Below are positions 1 through 11,312 of a stretch of 64,000 nt of DNA, in pieces. Under the pieces are notes generated by a model. It saw nothing but the letters and a program-made list of their open reading frames with translations, ran no database searches and was not told where the DNA came from. The first letter of the stretch is position 1, and each line of letters opens with the position of its first letter. The translations under genes and the position numbers were made by a program. This DNA is from Salvia splendens (taxonomy: Eukaryota; Streptophyta; Magnoliopsida; Lamiales; Lamiaceae), in NCBI RefSeq assembly GCF_004379255.2, contig NC_056050.1:19089514-19153513 (forward strand), read 5' to 3'.

Positions 1-1997
1 GGCAAGGCGGCGAGTTGCTGGAGCTGGCGCCGAGCGACGCAGCAGGCGGCAGCCCTGCTCGTCGAGGAGCTGAGGACTCCTCCGAACTCGACGGAGGGAG
101 AGAAAACGATGGTGGAGGGAGTACCCGCTGACGGGACTCCGAAATTTCCGTCGAGGTAGGCGCGTTTTCGCCGGAGGCCGCGATGGAGGAGAGCGTCGCT
201 GTTGTGATCCCCAATTTAGGAATTTGGAAATTTGGGGGAAATTGGAGAAGAGGAGTGAGGAGTGAACGGTGGAGACGGCGACGCGGTGGAGCGGCGATTT
301 CACCGGAAACCGCGAGGGAGAGAGATGGGCGCCGCTGTCTTCTTTGTGATTCCAGAATTGGAATAAGAATTGGGGAGGGGTTCTGGAGGAATACGGTGGG
401 TAGGAGGGAGTATATGGTGGACTTCCTTCTATTTTCTTGGGCCACTAATAAATTGAACTGGACCATTGGAATTATTGAGTTGGGCCTCTTACTTTAATTA
501 GTTAATGGGGCCATTTATTTTAATTTGGGCTTGGAATTAGATGGAGGAAATAAGTGGGCTGCCCAAGAATTTAAATTGAGGATTTGGGCCTCTGGAATTA
601 AAAAGGTTTCGGGCCATGAGATTTTATGGGAATGGGCTACTTAATTAATTTAGTGGACTTGGGAAAAATTATATTGTGGAGTGGAATTTTATTTTAAAAA
701 ATTGAGCTTGAAGCTTAATTAATTCCTGAATAAATTATTGGGTTCCCGAGGATGAAAAATTTAAGGCGGAGAAGCGAGGGTCGACCGGCGTCGCCCCGCG
801 ACGCCATGGGCGGCCTTAAGAAAAATCCGAAGAAAAAGGAATTTAAGGAGGGATTTTAAGAATCCAAAACTATTGAGAAAATAGAATTTCTCCAAAGGAA
901 GTAAAGAAAATAATTAAGTGCTGCAGAGCAGTAAAGCCGAGTTAGGATTTAAGGAGAAATCCTGTAAGCCGAGACTAAGAGATAGGATGCATGCATTCTT
1001 TTCTCAGGAAAATAGTTCAAGTACTAATTAGCGTGTTACGCTATTTTCAAGGGAGAAAACAGTCAAGGGCAAGTGAGGCCTAACAAGGGAATTTAAGTGA
1101 AGATAAGCACACAAGGTGGGCTTTCTTTTAATATCCAGCACTATAGTGTGGATATAAAGCAAATGTTTTGAAGTATGAAATATCTTTTCTGAAAAATGAG
1201 AATGTGATCATCTCTTTTAAAGTTGTTGTCATGCCAGAAAATATTTGTTTTTGAGACCTGTCTGATAGGGCTATATGCCGAGACTTTTGGCGATGCCAAA
1301 AGGTTTTAGTAACGAATTCGGTTCCCAATAGGACCGCAAATCCTATTCGGAATAAAGTGCACAAGAGCTGTGAGCCATCCTAGAGAGAGGTTGGCCGGCG
1401 AGGGTGTTCGTTGAAGGTGGCCACCTTCACGGCGCACTAGTTTCTCAGACATGGCAGAATACAAAAGAACTTAGATTGCAGTCGGACTTTTAAGATCACA
1501 AAAGAATTTAGTGTGCTCGGGCCTTTTAAGAAAAACCCTCGGGTGATACTGTGGATGAGTGACAACTTATATTGTATGTTTTATTTTCGGCACGTGTTCA
1601 CTGAGTACTCCTGTACTCAGCCCTGCATGTATTTATAAACGTGCAGGTTGGACGTCAGGATGGAGAAAAGATTGATCGGAGTCGATGCTAATAAATAAGC
1701 TTGTGGATTTCTCGACGATTCGTGTCTCCATACACGAAGTCGTTCAGAGGGACCTATTCCGCTGTGTTTTGTTGAATGAGAATTGTATTGTCTCATCATT
1801 GAACTCTGATTCAGTTGACATATCAAACATTCTGTTTTGAGATTGCACCAAATACTCGACTGTTATTTTGGTAATATCACATTTGTCCTTCGACAAGTTC
1901 TTCAGATTTTACCCCTTTTCTATCCCCGCTTCTTTAATCCCCCATTAGTCGCGAATCACCCATTCTTGTTATCCTTAATGAGAATTGGGTCGTGACA
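1..1997 (+). mobile_element. 3' part of a long LTR (gypsy-like), 5' end outside the window
   Basis: The stretch ends in GGGTCGTGACA at 1987-1997 and shares landmarks, in the same order, with the complete LTR at 6804-9975. These include the block GACCGGCGTCGC...GGGCGG (782-812 versus 8869-8893), the block GTTCACTGAGTAC...CAGCCCTGCAT (about 1597-1628 versus 9559-9600), and the RGTCGTGACA end. No protein domains lie in it; the small ORFs are not conserved between the copies. Either it is the 3' LTR of an element lying to the left or another solo LTR; the window cannot decide. The right junction falls exactly at the start of LINE coding sequence, so it probably inserted into that LINE. The assignment to Ty3/gypsy (Tekay/Del-like) rests on LTR length and end sequence only. 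Confidence 0.75.
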
Positions 1998-2702
1998 GGT
2001 TTATTGAATGGTTGGAAAAAATAGTGAGTTGTGATTTAGAGGTAGAAGTTGTTGTGCTGTGGCATCTATGGTTTAACAGAAACAAAATTATTTGGCGGAA
2101 TAAGAACGGGTCAGCTGCTGGAATTATTGGTGTTACTTGTAATTGTCTGACGGCTTGAAGAGAAGCTCAGGTTCAAAATGGTGAACGGGTTGGGAGACCT
2201 CACTTGGAGGAAAAATGTGTGAAGCCGCAGAATGGTGTACTAAAATGCAATATAGATGCTGCTGTGTTCCCAGGGCAAAGAAAAGTAGGTTGTGGGGTGG
2301 TTGTTCGAGATTCTGAAGGGATGGTGGTAGCGGCGATGTGCGGACAGGTGGGAAGGGTAGCTGACCCTTCTATGGCCGAGATTCTTAGCTTGAGAGAGGT
2401 GCTGAGTTCGGTCAAAAGAGAGGGATGGAAGGAGATGGAGTTTGAGATTGATGCCCAAACGGTAGTTCTCGCGGTGACAGGGGTACAGAAGGATGAATCC
2501 ATCTTTGGGGCAGTGGTAGAAGATTGTCGTCAGCTTTTGAAAGAGGTGCCTGGATCCTCTATGAGGTATGCAAGGCGATCAGCGAATCAAGTTGCTCACA
2601 CGCTTGCTCGGGCATCGAGTTCTATAGCTGATAGCAAGTATTGGTTGAATTGCATTCTAATTTTTATTCGCAATGTAGTCGTAATGGATTTGATTGAATA
2701 AT
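1998..2702 (+). pseudogene. LINE ORF2 C-terminus with RNase H (RVT_3) domain, broken
   Basis: One reading frame from 2000 encodes the typical tail of a plant L1-type LINE polyprotein. It begins with a linker containing VLWHLWFNRNKIIW, seen after LINE reverse transcriptases, followed by an RNase H-like domain. RNase H hallmarks visible are CNIDAA (first Asp), GCGVVVRDSEG, the AEILSLREVL helix (Glu), EIDAQTVV (Asp) and the final RRSANQVAHTLAR. A TGA at 2156-2158 interrupts the frame where the family usually has Trp (W-R-E-A-Q). The frame ends at 2702, and a short A-run follows at 2720. The reverse transcriptase and endonuclease parts are missing, cut off at the LTR junction at 1997/1998. It would have degraded the RNA strand during target-primed reverse transcription; this copy is dead. 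Confidence 0.8.
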
Positions 2703-3228
2703 ATATTACATTTGGGGTAAAAAAAACGCCATTATTTTCTAGCTCTCAACCACATGAGCTAGCTTTTATTTAGTTCATACATTGTATTTGTGTTTAAAAC
2801 TTTTGTTAATAATTAATCTTGACAAAGAACATTAAAGAAAATAATTAATCTTGACAAAGAACATTAAAGAAAACTAAAGATACTTAGATATGTAAACATT
2901 GAAATTTACAGTTCTAAACTGCTACATAGCTAAATCGATCTCATATTATCTTGGAATTGGTGGTATTAATTAATTAAATTAATTAAATGTCCAGTCCACT
3001 GAAAATAATAATAAAGTCTTACTCCCAAGACCAAGTTTAGTATATATTCTATGTACTTGACTGAAAGAAAGCACAACAGTACGATCACTATCCTTTTTAA
3101 GTGTCATTGGTAATTAAGTAAGGTATATAATCGTACAATTAAAAAATCATTCCATTGATTGATAGAGCGTTGGCAATGTGCTTATCGTTCACGATTCTTT
3201 GCTCTTGCTAATAAATTTCAATAATATA
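2703..3228. other. AT-rich intergenic DNA with one short tandem duplication
   Basis: No gene is visible. At 2811-2873 a unit of about 32 bp beginning AATTAATCTTGACAAAG occurs twice in tandem, nearly identical, which looks like a recent replication slip. The rest is low-complexity AT-rich sequence. Confidence 0.6.
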
Positions 3229-3374
3229 TTTTTCCATCCGTTTTTGAAAATTTAACACTTATTTTTATTTTTGTTTGTCCTAAAAAAATTTATTACTTTC
3301 CATTTTTACTATTTTTGTTAATAGTCTCGCATTCTACTAAAAATAGGATGACAAATTATTAAGTACGGAGAGAG
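3229..3374. mobile_element. Stowaway-type MITE just upstream of the ankyrin gene
   Basis: The right end reads GTACGGAGAGAG followed by TA, and the left end is a degenerate TTCCATCCGTTTTTG. These are the inverted ends of the CTCCCTCCGTCCC (Stowaway, Tc1/mariner) family seen throughout this window. Its right end lies only about 35 bp before the TATA box at 3411, so it sits in the proximal promoter. Confidence 0.6.
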
Positions 3375-3410
3375 TAACTCATATATGCAAATGGTGATCC
3401 TCAATTTGTC

Positions 3411-3417
3411 TATATAG
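3411..3417 (+). promoter_or_regulatory. Putative TATA box of the ankyrin-repeat gene
   Basis: TATATAG lies about 143 bp upstream of the ATG at 3560, a normal distance for a plant TATA box with a leader of roughly 100 bp. There is no transcript evidence. Confidence 0.45.
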
Positions 3418-3500
3418 AGCAACAACCATGAATAAACTAGCAATTGGAGCCATTCACACACCTCAAGAAAGCTAAAGAAGAAGAAAAAAAAGGCTAGCTT

Positions 3501-3527
3501 ATGACACAATCCGTGAATAAATTCTAA
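3501..3527 (+). promoter_or_regulatory. Short upstream ORF (8 codons) in the leader of the ankyrin gene
   Basis: ATG at 3501 opens an 8-residue reading frame (MTQSVNKF) that stops at 3525-3527, 32 bp before the main ATG. If the TATA box at 3411 is used, this uORF lies in the mRNA and could lower translation of the main frame. The context of its ATG is not strong. Confidence 0.35.
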
Positions 3528-3559
3528 GCTTCCATTGTTCGTGAAGTCGAACCGCGAAA

Positions 3560-6080
3560 ATGCACGAGTGCGAGTGCGAGAAGAGGAGCGAATACACGGC
3601 CACCATAAAGATCTGCGACTGCGAATGCGAATGCGACTGCGGGTGCTGCATCGACCTCCTCTACTCCACCATCGAGGACGACCCCATGCTGCTCCAGAAG
3701 ATGGACAAGGTCCAATTCGCCCACACCCCGCTGCACGACGCAGCGGCGCGTGGAAACACCGCGCTGGCCCTCGAGGTCATGAACCTGATGCCGGCCCTGG
3801 GGAAGAAGCTCAACCCACAGGGGCTGAGCCCGCTCCACCTTGCCGTGGTCGAGGGGAACGTCTCCACCGCCCTCGCCCTCATCAAGCTTGACAGAAAGCT
3901 TGTCTGCATCAAGGGCAAGGGCGGGCTCACTCCGCTGCACCACGCGGCTGCGGGGAAGTGCCAGATGGAGCTTCTGGCTGGGCTTCTGGTGGAGTGCCCG
4001 GAGTCTATGGCGGTGCTGAATAACCGGCGGCAATCGGCGGTCCACGTGGCGCTGGAGAATCAGAACGTGCAGGCGGCTCGGTTGCTCGTGAATTGGCTGG
4101 TGATTGTGGCTAAGGAATCTAATCTGTCGATCAAGGATGCGCATGGGAACACTACCCTTCACGTTGCAGCTCGTTATTGCCGATGCAGGGTTTGCTCTTT
4201 AATCCTTAAAACTTTTTATACCCACAATTAATTGAGTCTCTTTGACTCGTGCTTGAATTTTAAGAAATATAGTGAAAAATAAGTTGAAAAAGTTAGTTGA
4301 ATGGGGACGTGAGTTAAATAAATTAGTGGAATGTGAGATCCATTAACAAAAGTAGTAGTAAAAATTAACAGTGTCACAATGGACATGCGAAAGATGAAAT
4401 TAGTGTCAATTAACCGTGGACGGATGGAGTAATTGTTTACTTGATTGTTGATTTTTATAAGCAAATACAATCAAAATTAGTAGTCATAGATTAGTACTCT
4501 CATGTCCGCCATTTAATTATAATCTTATTTTGACTCGCTGTGAGTTTTAAAATTATATACTACTATTGTTTAACTTTGTGACGAAAAATGAGGAAAAAAG
4601 TTAATGGAATGCGGACTCCACTCCGTCCCACATTACTTCAATAAGGATCACCTATAACATCCCATACTACACACAAATATGAGTGATGGACCCCACCATC
4701 ACTTATCATGTTTATATGTGTGTAGTAGGGGATGTTATAGACTTATAGGTGATCCTTAGGGACATTACTTGAGGCGTTTCTTTTCGGAACGAGACTTAAG
4801 AAAGTTTTTTTAGTGAGTTAAATAAAGTAGAGGAAAGAATAAAGTAAGAGAAAGAAGAGAGAGTAAAGTAAAAGAAAGAATAAAGTGAGTGAAATTAAAT
4901 ATTTTTTTAGTAAAAAAAATGACTCAAGTAACTTGAGACAAACAAAAATGGAATATGACTCAAGTAAGTTGAGACGGAGGGAGTATTATTTTATAATAGA
5001 ATGTGAGTGCAATGATTTAATTGAATGTGGATTATTTTTACCTAAGGTGAAAAAACATAAATGAGACTTTTAATTATGGATATCACAAAGTAGCAAAAAC
5101 TAGACATTTTTTTTCATAGATGGAAGGAGTACTAAGAGTTTCATAGAAATTGCAAAATGGTGGGGGGAGGGGATGCACATTAAAATGTGTAGGTTACATG
5201 TCTGATTATTGAGTGGTTGTTGGTGCAGGAGTCACTCCAACTATTGACCACATTAGTGAAAGTAAACAAAGCCAACAACTACGGCGAGACGCCTCTAGAC
5301 ATCGCCATCCACTACCGAAACGGCGACGCCGTGGAGATGCTAAAAACAGCCGGCGCAGCACCGCTGACAACGCGCGAAAGAGGCGAGGAGCACCACCTCC
5401 CCCGCCGGCCGTCGAGGATGGTGCACTACCTCCTCGGAAAGCACGCCAACAAATGCGCCGAGATGCTCACACGCGCCTACTTCTTCATCACAAAAGAGCT
5501 CACCATGGACATGCGCAACACCATCCTCGTCGTCGCCGTCCTCATCGCCACCACCACCTACCAGGGCGTCCTCCAGCCCCCGGGCGGCGTCTACTCCGCC
5601 GAGGGAAACACCGAGCGCCGCCAGCTGGGGGAGGACGCCGCCAACAACCACCCCCCGGGGAGGATGGTGATGGGGACCACCAAGTACAGCTACTTCATGC
5701 CGACGAACACGCTGGCCTTCATCTCGGCGACGCTGATCATCATCTTCGTGCTGCCCGACCGGGCGTTCGTGGTGCTGCTGCAGGCGTGCTTGGTGTTCAT
5801 GTGCGTGGGGTATCTGCTGGCGTTGAATTTTATATCGTATTATAATGATATTTCAAGGATCTTGGACATCGTGTGCTGCTTCACGGTGGGGGTGGCGTTC
5901 TGCTTGAAGCTGGGGTATTACTGCGTGAAGGCGTATTACAATGAGGATGAGTGGCTGCTGCGGCGGCTGGGGGTGATGATCAGCAACCACAAGGCGCGGC
6001 TGGGTGGTCGTGGTGATTTGGATATGTCGGTTATAAGGAGGATGAGGCAGCAGTATAAACTCATTTCTAAAGTTGTTTGA
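3560..6080 (+). CDS. Ankyrin-repeat protein with PGG domain (BDA1/ACD6-like)
   Basis: Two exons, 3560-4189 and 5229-6080, join in phase 0 across a 1,039-bp GT-AG intron and give 493 aa. About six ankyrin repeats follow one another: HTPLHDAAARGN, LSPLHLAVVEGN, LTPLHHAAAGK, QSAVHVALENQN, NTTLHVAARY and GETPLDIAIHYRNG. The fifth repeat straddles the splice junction, which confirms the exon join. The C-terminal half is a PGG domain (MRNTILVVAVLIATTTYQG, then PPGGVY) with about four hydrophobic membrane segments. In plants this family (BDA1, ACD6, ITN1 relatives) sits in membranes and is tied to defence and stress signalling; the exact role here is inference. Two features are odd: nine Cys in the first 30 residues, many as CxCxCxC, where relatives have a short polar N-terminus; and an intron loaded with Stowaway and foldback MITEs. 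The start is chosen because homology begins soon after it (DLLYSTIEDDP). Confidence 0.88.
4617..4983. mobile_element. Stowaway-type element inside the ankyrin gene intron
   Basis: The left end is CCACTCCGTCCCACATTACTT and the right end is TTGAGACGGAGGGAG followed by TA. It is interrupted by a small foldback insert at 4639-4761. Further Stowaway-like right-end sequence (GATGGAAGGAGTAC, about 5118-5131) follows, so the intron probably absorbed more than one copy. Confidence 0.55.
4639..4761. mobile_element. 123-bp foldback MITE with 9-bp target duplication
   Basis: The ends AAGGATCACCTATAA and TTATAGGTGATCCTTA are inverted repeats, continuing into a GGGATGTTATAG/TATAACATCCC stem. ACATTACTT flanks it on both sides (4630-4638 and 4762-4770), a perfect 9-bp direct repeat as left by Mutator-type transposases. 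It sits inside the Stowaway copy and is therefore younger. Confidence 0.65.
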
Positions 6081-6133
6081 TTTTTATTTCTTCTCTTCAT
6101 TTTGTGTATTGCTATTTCAATTACAATGAATTA

Positions 6134-6387
6134 CTACTTCCGTCCCCAAAAATTCGTCTCACTTTGACCCGACACGGGTTTTAAGAAATGTAATGGAAAG
6201 TGATTTGAAAAAAGGTAGTGGATTGTGGGTCCTACTTTTATATATTAGTTTTATAATAAAATGTGAGTATGAATGAGTTAGTGGAATATGAGGTCCACTA
6301 CCAAAAATGGTAAAAAGTGAAATGAGACAAATTTTGGGGGACAGACGAAAATGGAAAAATGGGACAAATTTTCAGGGACAGAGGTAG
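6134..6387. mobile_element. Stowaway MITE directly downstream of the ankyrin gene
   Basis: CTACTTCCGTCCCC at the left and GGGACAGAGGTAG at the right are inverted ends, each flanked by TA. The interior carries the family marker of roughly GTGGAATATGAGGTCCAC and a GTGGACC/GGTCCAC block. The element starts about 50 bp after the stop codon, so it may lie in the 3' UTR. Confidence 0.7.
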
Positions 6388-6431
6388 TATTTCTAATTCA
6401 ATAAAAATATCAACTACGTACGTTTTTTACT

Positions 6432-6655
6432 ACTCTCTCCGTCCGTGAAATGTTATTCAGTTTTGCTTTTTTTCTATTTTTTGTGAATAGACCTCACTTT
6501 CAACTAACTCTTTACACTCACATTCTATTATAAAACTAATATATAAATGTGGGACCTGGGATCCCATTCTACTAACTTTTTCAACTCACATTTCTTCATA
6601 TTTCTTAAAATCCGTGTTAAGTCAAACTTGGACAATATTTCATGGACGATAGAAT
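6432..6655. mobile_element. Degenerate Stowaway MITE
   Basis: It begins CTCTCTCCGTCCGTGAAATG and ends near CATGGACGATAGAAT, with the same interior motifs (CTCACATTCTATTATAAAACTAATATA) as other copies but in the opposite orientation to the one at 6134. The right end is worn. Confidence 0.5.
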
Positions 6656-6803
6656 AAGATTTTAGGCAATCCTCAACTCTGTCTCTTATCCGTCTCTTAA
6701 TCGTCTCATCTCTTAACTATTCATGGGTCCCACTGTACTTTTCACTCCATCTCTTAACTAAGAGACATCACCTGCAACCCTCCATCTCTTATCCGCCTCT
6801 TAA

Positions 6804-9800
6804 TGTAACAACCCGAACTTTCGTACCTTATTATTATTATTAGCCTAAAGATAAATAATAAGTGATCGTTGTAGTATTCGAAATCTGCCATTTTCATGTA
6901 TAATAATTGATCTTGGAATTATAAATAATCGTTGCTTCGTTCTCGAACGAATATTTCAAGTAAAAAAAAAGTAACACCAAATGAAAATTTATAATGTCTG
7001 GCATATCTCCGAAGTCCGCTAAATTACTATTATACAATTTTATCAAATCCTTATCTATTACAATTAGAGAAAAGTTCACGCAGCCCGTTCAACGGTCGTG
7101 CTCGCACTCCAAGAAAGTCCGGTACATCATCAGGGAAGACTATGGATGTAATTTGTTTTCCTACACGAAAGCCACGAGCTTAAACTGGGTTTTTCCTATA
7201 CCAAATTAAATAAATATACAAATAATAAAATTTAATAAACAAATAAAATATAAAAAATAAAAAAATGAGAGAGAGGGCAGATACATAGAATCGTTTTTTT
7301 TAAGCAGCAATTAATGCTGCATTAATGGTTACAAGAAAAACATTATCATCCTCTGACAGAATATTTTGATAGATATCCTTCCCACTCGCCATCTTCCTTC
7401 TGTTGGAATATACATATACATGCCCCACTTGCCATCTGTAGGAAGATACATGCCCCACTTGCCATATCTCTTAAGTATATGTAAATATATACAAACCATT
7501 TTTTTTGCCACTCACCCACGTCACCGTCTAAATTCTCTGCACACACCAACACAACAAAGGATAGAGGAGTCGGAGGGAGGAGGGAGATTCTACACAATTG
7601 TAGACTCAACACTACATCCCAACACTTTAATTTCCACATCAAAAAGGTAAACAACAAACATTTCCTTTCATTCACATATGTACAAGCATGCATATATGTA
7701 TTTGGAAATATAATCTGCCCTCACAAGTTTAACAACATACTGTATTTCACCATTAAGTCATCCATATAGCAAGGCTTATACTCATAATTCACCAATTCAG
7801 GAAATAGAAACCAAGTAGAACCTTACTGCCTTAATAACTAGAAAGAAGGAGAAAAACTTATCTCTATGAATTTGCCTGATCCGGCAGCGAGCTCGGCACT
7901 CCGTCGCCGACGATAACAGCCCACGCTCCTAAAACACATATGTTTGTTTTCATTCCTGTTAAAATCTGAAAAGTTGAACTAATCAAGTTTAATATAAAAA
8001 AAATGATGAAATCTTTGGGGTTTAAATAAAAGAAAAGAGAGGAAATGGATGAACGAATTCCGACCACCCTACTACCTATCGGAAATCGGCTTCGGCGGCT
8101 GGGGGAGATTCTCAGCGACGGCGGCGGTGCGACGGATCCGGGGGAAAGGAAAGAGGTGGAGGGTCGCAACGGCGAGCTGCCGCGCGTACAGGAGCGGCGG
8201 CTGCGGTGGTGTGAGCGTGGCCGAGAGAGAGAAGAGAGAGAGTAGAGGGAGGAAGAAAAGAGAGGGGAGAGACGGATGGGGGGAGAGAGCGCCGCCGGAG
8301 ACGGCGGCAGCGGACGGAGGAGCTGAGGATGGCGGCGGCGGCGGTGGACGGCGGCGCTGAGGATGCGGTGGTGGCAGCAAGTGAAAAGGGGAGAGTTGTT
8401 CTCATTTTAGGTTATGGTGAAATGGGGAGGAAGATGAATTGGGAGTATGTATATACATAGCTTAGTGTTTAATTACTAATTGCTTTTGGGCTGCACTTTA
8501 GTTTTGGGCTAAGAGGATGATAGAATTAATAAAATCCGAGCCCAACTCCTTTTAGTAAGTTGGGCTGCAGTAAAAAAAAAAAAAGAGGTGGCCAAGAATT
8601 AGTTGGGCTGGGAATAAAATTTACTTGGGCCAGATTAATTTAAATCCTTGGGCCGATGAATAAATTTAATGGTGAGGAATATTTAATTAAATTCCGGAAT
8701 AATTTTTGAAGTATGAATAATTTATCCCAAGTCCAAAATAAATATATTTTCGAGGGGAATTGATTGTGATAATTTAATTATGCACTTTTATAATTTTAGG
8801 GATTTTATTTCGATATCAAGATGGAAAATGCAAGAAGCCAACGAAGGAGTTATAAGCGTAAGCGGCCGACCGGCGTCGCACGCGATGCCTTGGGCGGTAG
8901 CCGAATAATCGAAAATACGCGAAAATCAAAAAACGAATAAAAGACTTTAATGAGGGTGCATGCAGTCTAATTTAAGTAGTTTTGTCCTTGAGTCTAATTA
9001 GTGTATTATTATACTATGATTTTTTTAAAAGGGTGCTTTCGCAAGTAAAGTCGGAACGAAAGATTCAAGTTAAGGAATCTAAACGATCAAGGTGAGCTTT
9101 CCTATACTAAAAATACAAATCGTATTTTATGAAAACACGAACACATGTTCGTGATTCTTAAAGATGTTGTCTTGCCATAAATGTTTTTGTATAATGGCTA
9201 TCTGTTTGGCTAAGGCCAAAGGAATTATGAATGATGATATAAGTCGAATTCGGGTCCCAGTGAGGGTGGTGTCCCCGCTCGGACTAGTGTACACAAGCTA
9301 CCTCTGACATGTTGGGCAGAGCAGGTGACCGAGGAAGGTGGCCACCTTCCCGGCACAAGGATACCTCTGACATGATGGGCAGAGAAGGTGACCGTGCGAA
9401 AACACCATCTCGACGGCACAATGTGATCAGATATGGCTAAGTACAGGAAAAAGGGCCTAATGTGAATATTTTTAGTAAGCTCGGGCCTTTTCAATAAACC
9501 CCCGAGTGTTACTGTGATGATGGCTTGACAATATTTTCAAATGTATATTTGTATTTTTCGGCAATGTGTTCACTGAGTACTTTTGTACCCAGCCCTGCAT
9601 ATATTTCTAAATGTGCAGGTTGAGCAGCGAAGTGGTGGAGGAAGTGCTATTGAGACAAGACATTTAATTCAGTCAGATTTTGACTCTCGGAGGTTCATGT
9701 CTTCATACATGGAACCGCGTTCATTTGCTTCCGTTGTGCATCTTAAAAAACTCAAGTCTATGTTGTTCAAAACTCTGACATTTTGAAAATTTTACAAACA

Positions 9801-9975
9801 ATTACTCGAGTTTTCATGATCGAGTATCTTTTCTTCTATGTATCAGCACTCGATTAGTCATGTCTCGCAACCCATGTTTGATTTTATTTCCCCTAAATTC
9901 TATCCCCGCTTCTTATACCCCACCCCTAGTCACGGTTCCCCGACTCTGCTATCCTTAGCTAGTGCGGTCGTGACA
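6804..9975 (+). mobile_element. Complete 3.17-kb solo LTR with 5-bp target duplication
   Basis: It begins TGTAACAACCCGAAC at 6804, ends GTCGTGACA at 9975, and is flanked by CTTAA on both sides (6799-6803 and 9976-9980). TG...CA ends with a 5-bp direct repeat are the mark of an integrated LTR retrotransposon. No primer-binding site, gag, pol or second LTR is present, so the element was reduced to one LTR by unequal recombination. Its 3' part is related to 1-1997. A block beginning ACCTCTGACATG and running through GGGCAGAG is duplicated inside it (from about 9300 and 9363). The length and the TGTAAC...GTCGTGACA ends suggest a Tekay/Del-like gypsy family; this is inferred without internal domains. 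Confidence 0.85.
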
Positions 9976-10164
9976 CTTAACCATCTCATCCTTTAACTAT
10001 TTATTCAATTTCATTTTTTATTTTTATTTCGAACAAATTAAATATAAAAACACACTTCATTAAATAAAATAAAATTACAACTTAAAATCCTAAAAAAATA
10101 CATAATATTAAATTTGTGGCAAAATAAATAAAAAAAGACATAATTTAAAATACAATTTTATAGA

Positions 10165-11312
10165 AATTATAAAAACTACTCCGCCGGCGAATCATCCCCC
10201 GAAGGCGGTTGCGGTGCACTCAAGCTACCTGGAGGCGGAATACCAATTTGTCTTGCCATACACTCAATTCCGGCAAGATGAGCTTGATATTGTGGAGGCG
10301 TCATGCGGAAAGTGTCTGCCATTGTGGCGGTCAAGTACATGGACAATAGGGTGTTTGAGCCCGAGACCGAGCCCGAGCCTGCCTGGCTTGATTCGCCTCG
10401 GCCCCTTCTCCCTCTAGCCGCCTTGGTCTCTTGCGGCCGATGGCGCCCACGGGAGGAGCCCCCTACATCGGTGGTCGTGCCCTCAACCTCTTGTGAGGCG
10501 CTGTCTGACCCACCCTCACTAGACGAGTATTGGCCACCCGCCGTGTGCTTCGTGCGCTTCGAGCTCGAGCCCTGGCTGGACTAGACACCGCCGGCCCACC
10601 TTTCAACGTCTTTGACGGCCTCCCAAACATCGACATGTTTGAATTCTTTGCCGTTGTCGTCAAAGAAGACTTGCAAAGCCGCTCTCATAATGTCGGCTCC
10701 ACTGGCTCCTCTTTGGTATTGAGCTGCTTCATTCTTGTAGATGCTGCAAAAAATTTTGAAATCTCTGTCGACGCGGTCAAAATGACTGTGGAGCATCTTC
10801 AGGGTGCGGCGGCGGGACCGAGCCGGCTTGTTCACGTTGTAGGCGGCGGTGACCTTTTCACAAAAACACTTGCGGGTTTGTTGATTCCCAACGATGGGAT
10901 CGTACGAGACGCTGACCCAAGCGTTGAACAAAGTCATCGTGTCCGCCCGGCTGTATGGATGCCGACCTATATCCTCCTACTCCTCGGCCACCTCCTCCTC
11001 TTCCTCCTCGGCGTCGAATGCGAGACCCCTGGATCTTCCACCGTCTCGTCCTCCTTCCGGATTGGGTTCATCCGGATAATCCTCCCTAATTTGGGATACT
11101 CCCTGCGAATACCTCGGGGCGGAGGGACGAGCGTATGCATCCACATCAAAATAGGGTGGTTGGTACGCCGCCGGCGTCGACGAGCCTTGGGTGCCCGGCG
11201 TTGACGAACCGGAATCGGAATCACCCAAGACATTGTACATGCCCCCGGCCGCCAAACAGGTTTATGTCAAAGTCACCAGAGCTGCTCCGCCAGAGTTTCC
11301 GTCGCCGGACAT
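10165..11312 (-). pseudogene. Harbinger ORF1 (Myb-like DNA-binding accessory protein), broken
   Basis: Read on the minus strand from an ATG near 11312, the conceptual protein resembles the ORF1 product of plant PIF/Pong elements, a Myb/trihelix-like protein that helps the transposase bind DNA. Telltale parts are NAWVSVSYDPIVGNQQ, FCEKVTAAYN, the basic R-rich helix, HFDRVDRDFKIFCSIYKN, and a C-terminal segment with TPPQYQAHLAGIE. An acidic EEEEEEVAEE stretch precedes the Myb part. The frame is interrupted by an early frameshift (around 11260), an in-frame TAG after VAEE (about 10976) and a frameshift near 10580. It is therefore not functional as it stands. Confidence 0.7.

Noticed and set aside
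183..497. 104-codon ORF at the window start
   Set aside because: It is within LTR sequence with no recognisable domain.
1128..1826. Minus-strand ORFs of 69-78 codons
   Set aside because: They are within LTR DNA and have no matching frame in the second LTR copy.
3524..4162. Open frame of 212 codons on the minus strand opposite ankyrin exon 1
   Set aside because: It is a shadow of GC-rich coding sequence; the plus-strand frame has clear ankyrin repeats and splice sites.
5213..5845. Second plus-strand frame of 210 codons overlapping ankyrin exon 2
   Set aside because: It reads as Arg/His/Pro-rich low complexity, typical of the wrong frame of GC-rich DNA; the other frame holds the PGG domain.
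8049..8405. ORFs of about 100 codons in a GC-rich patch
   Set aside because: They lie inside the solo LTR and read as Arg/Gly- or Pro-rich low complexity in all frames; not conserved in the LTR copy at 1-1997.
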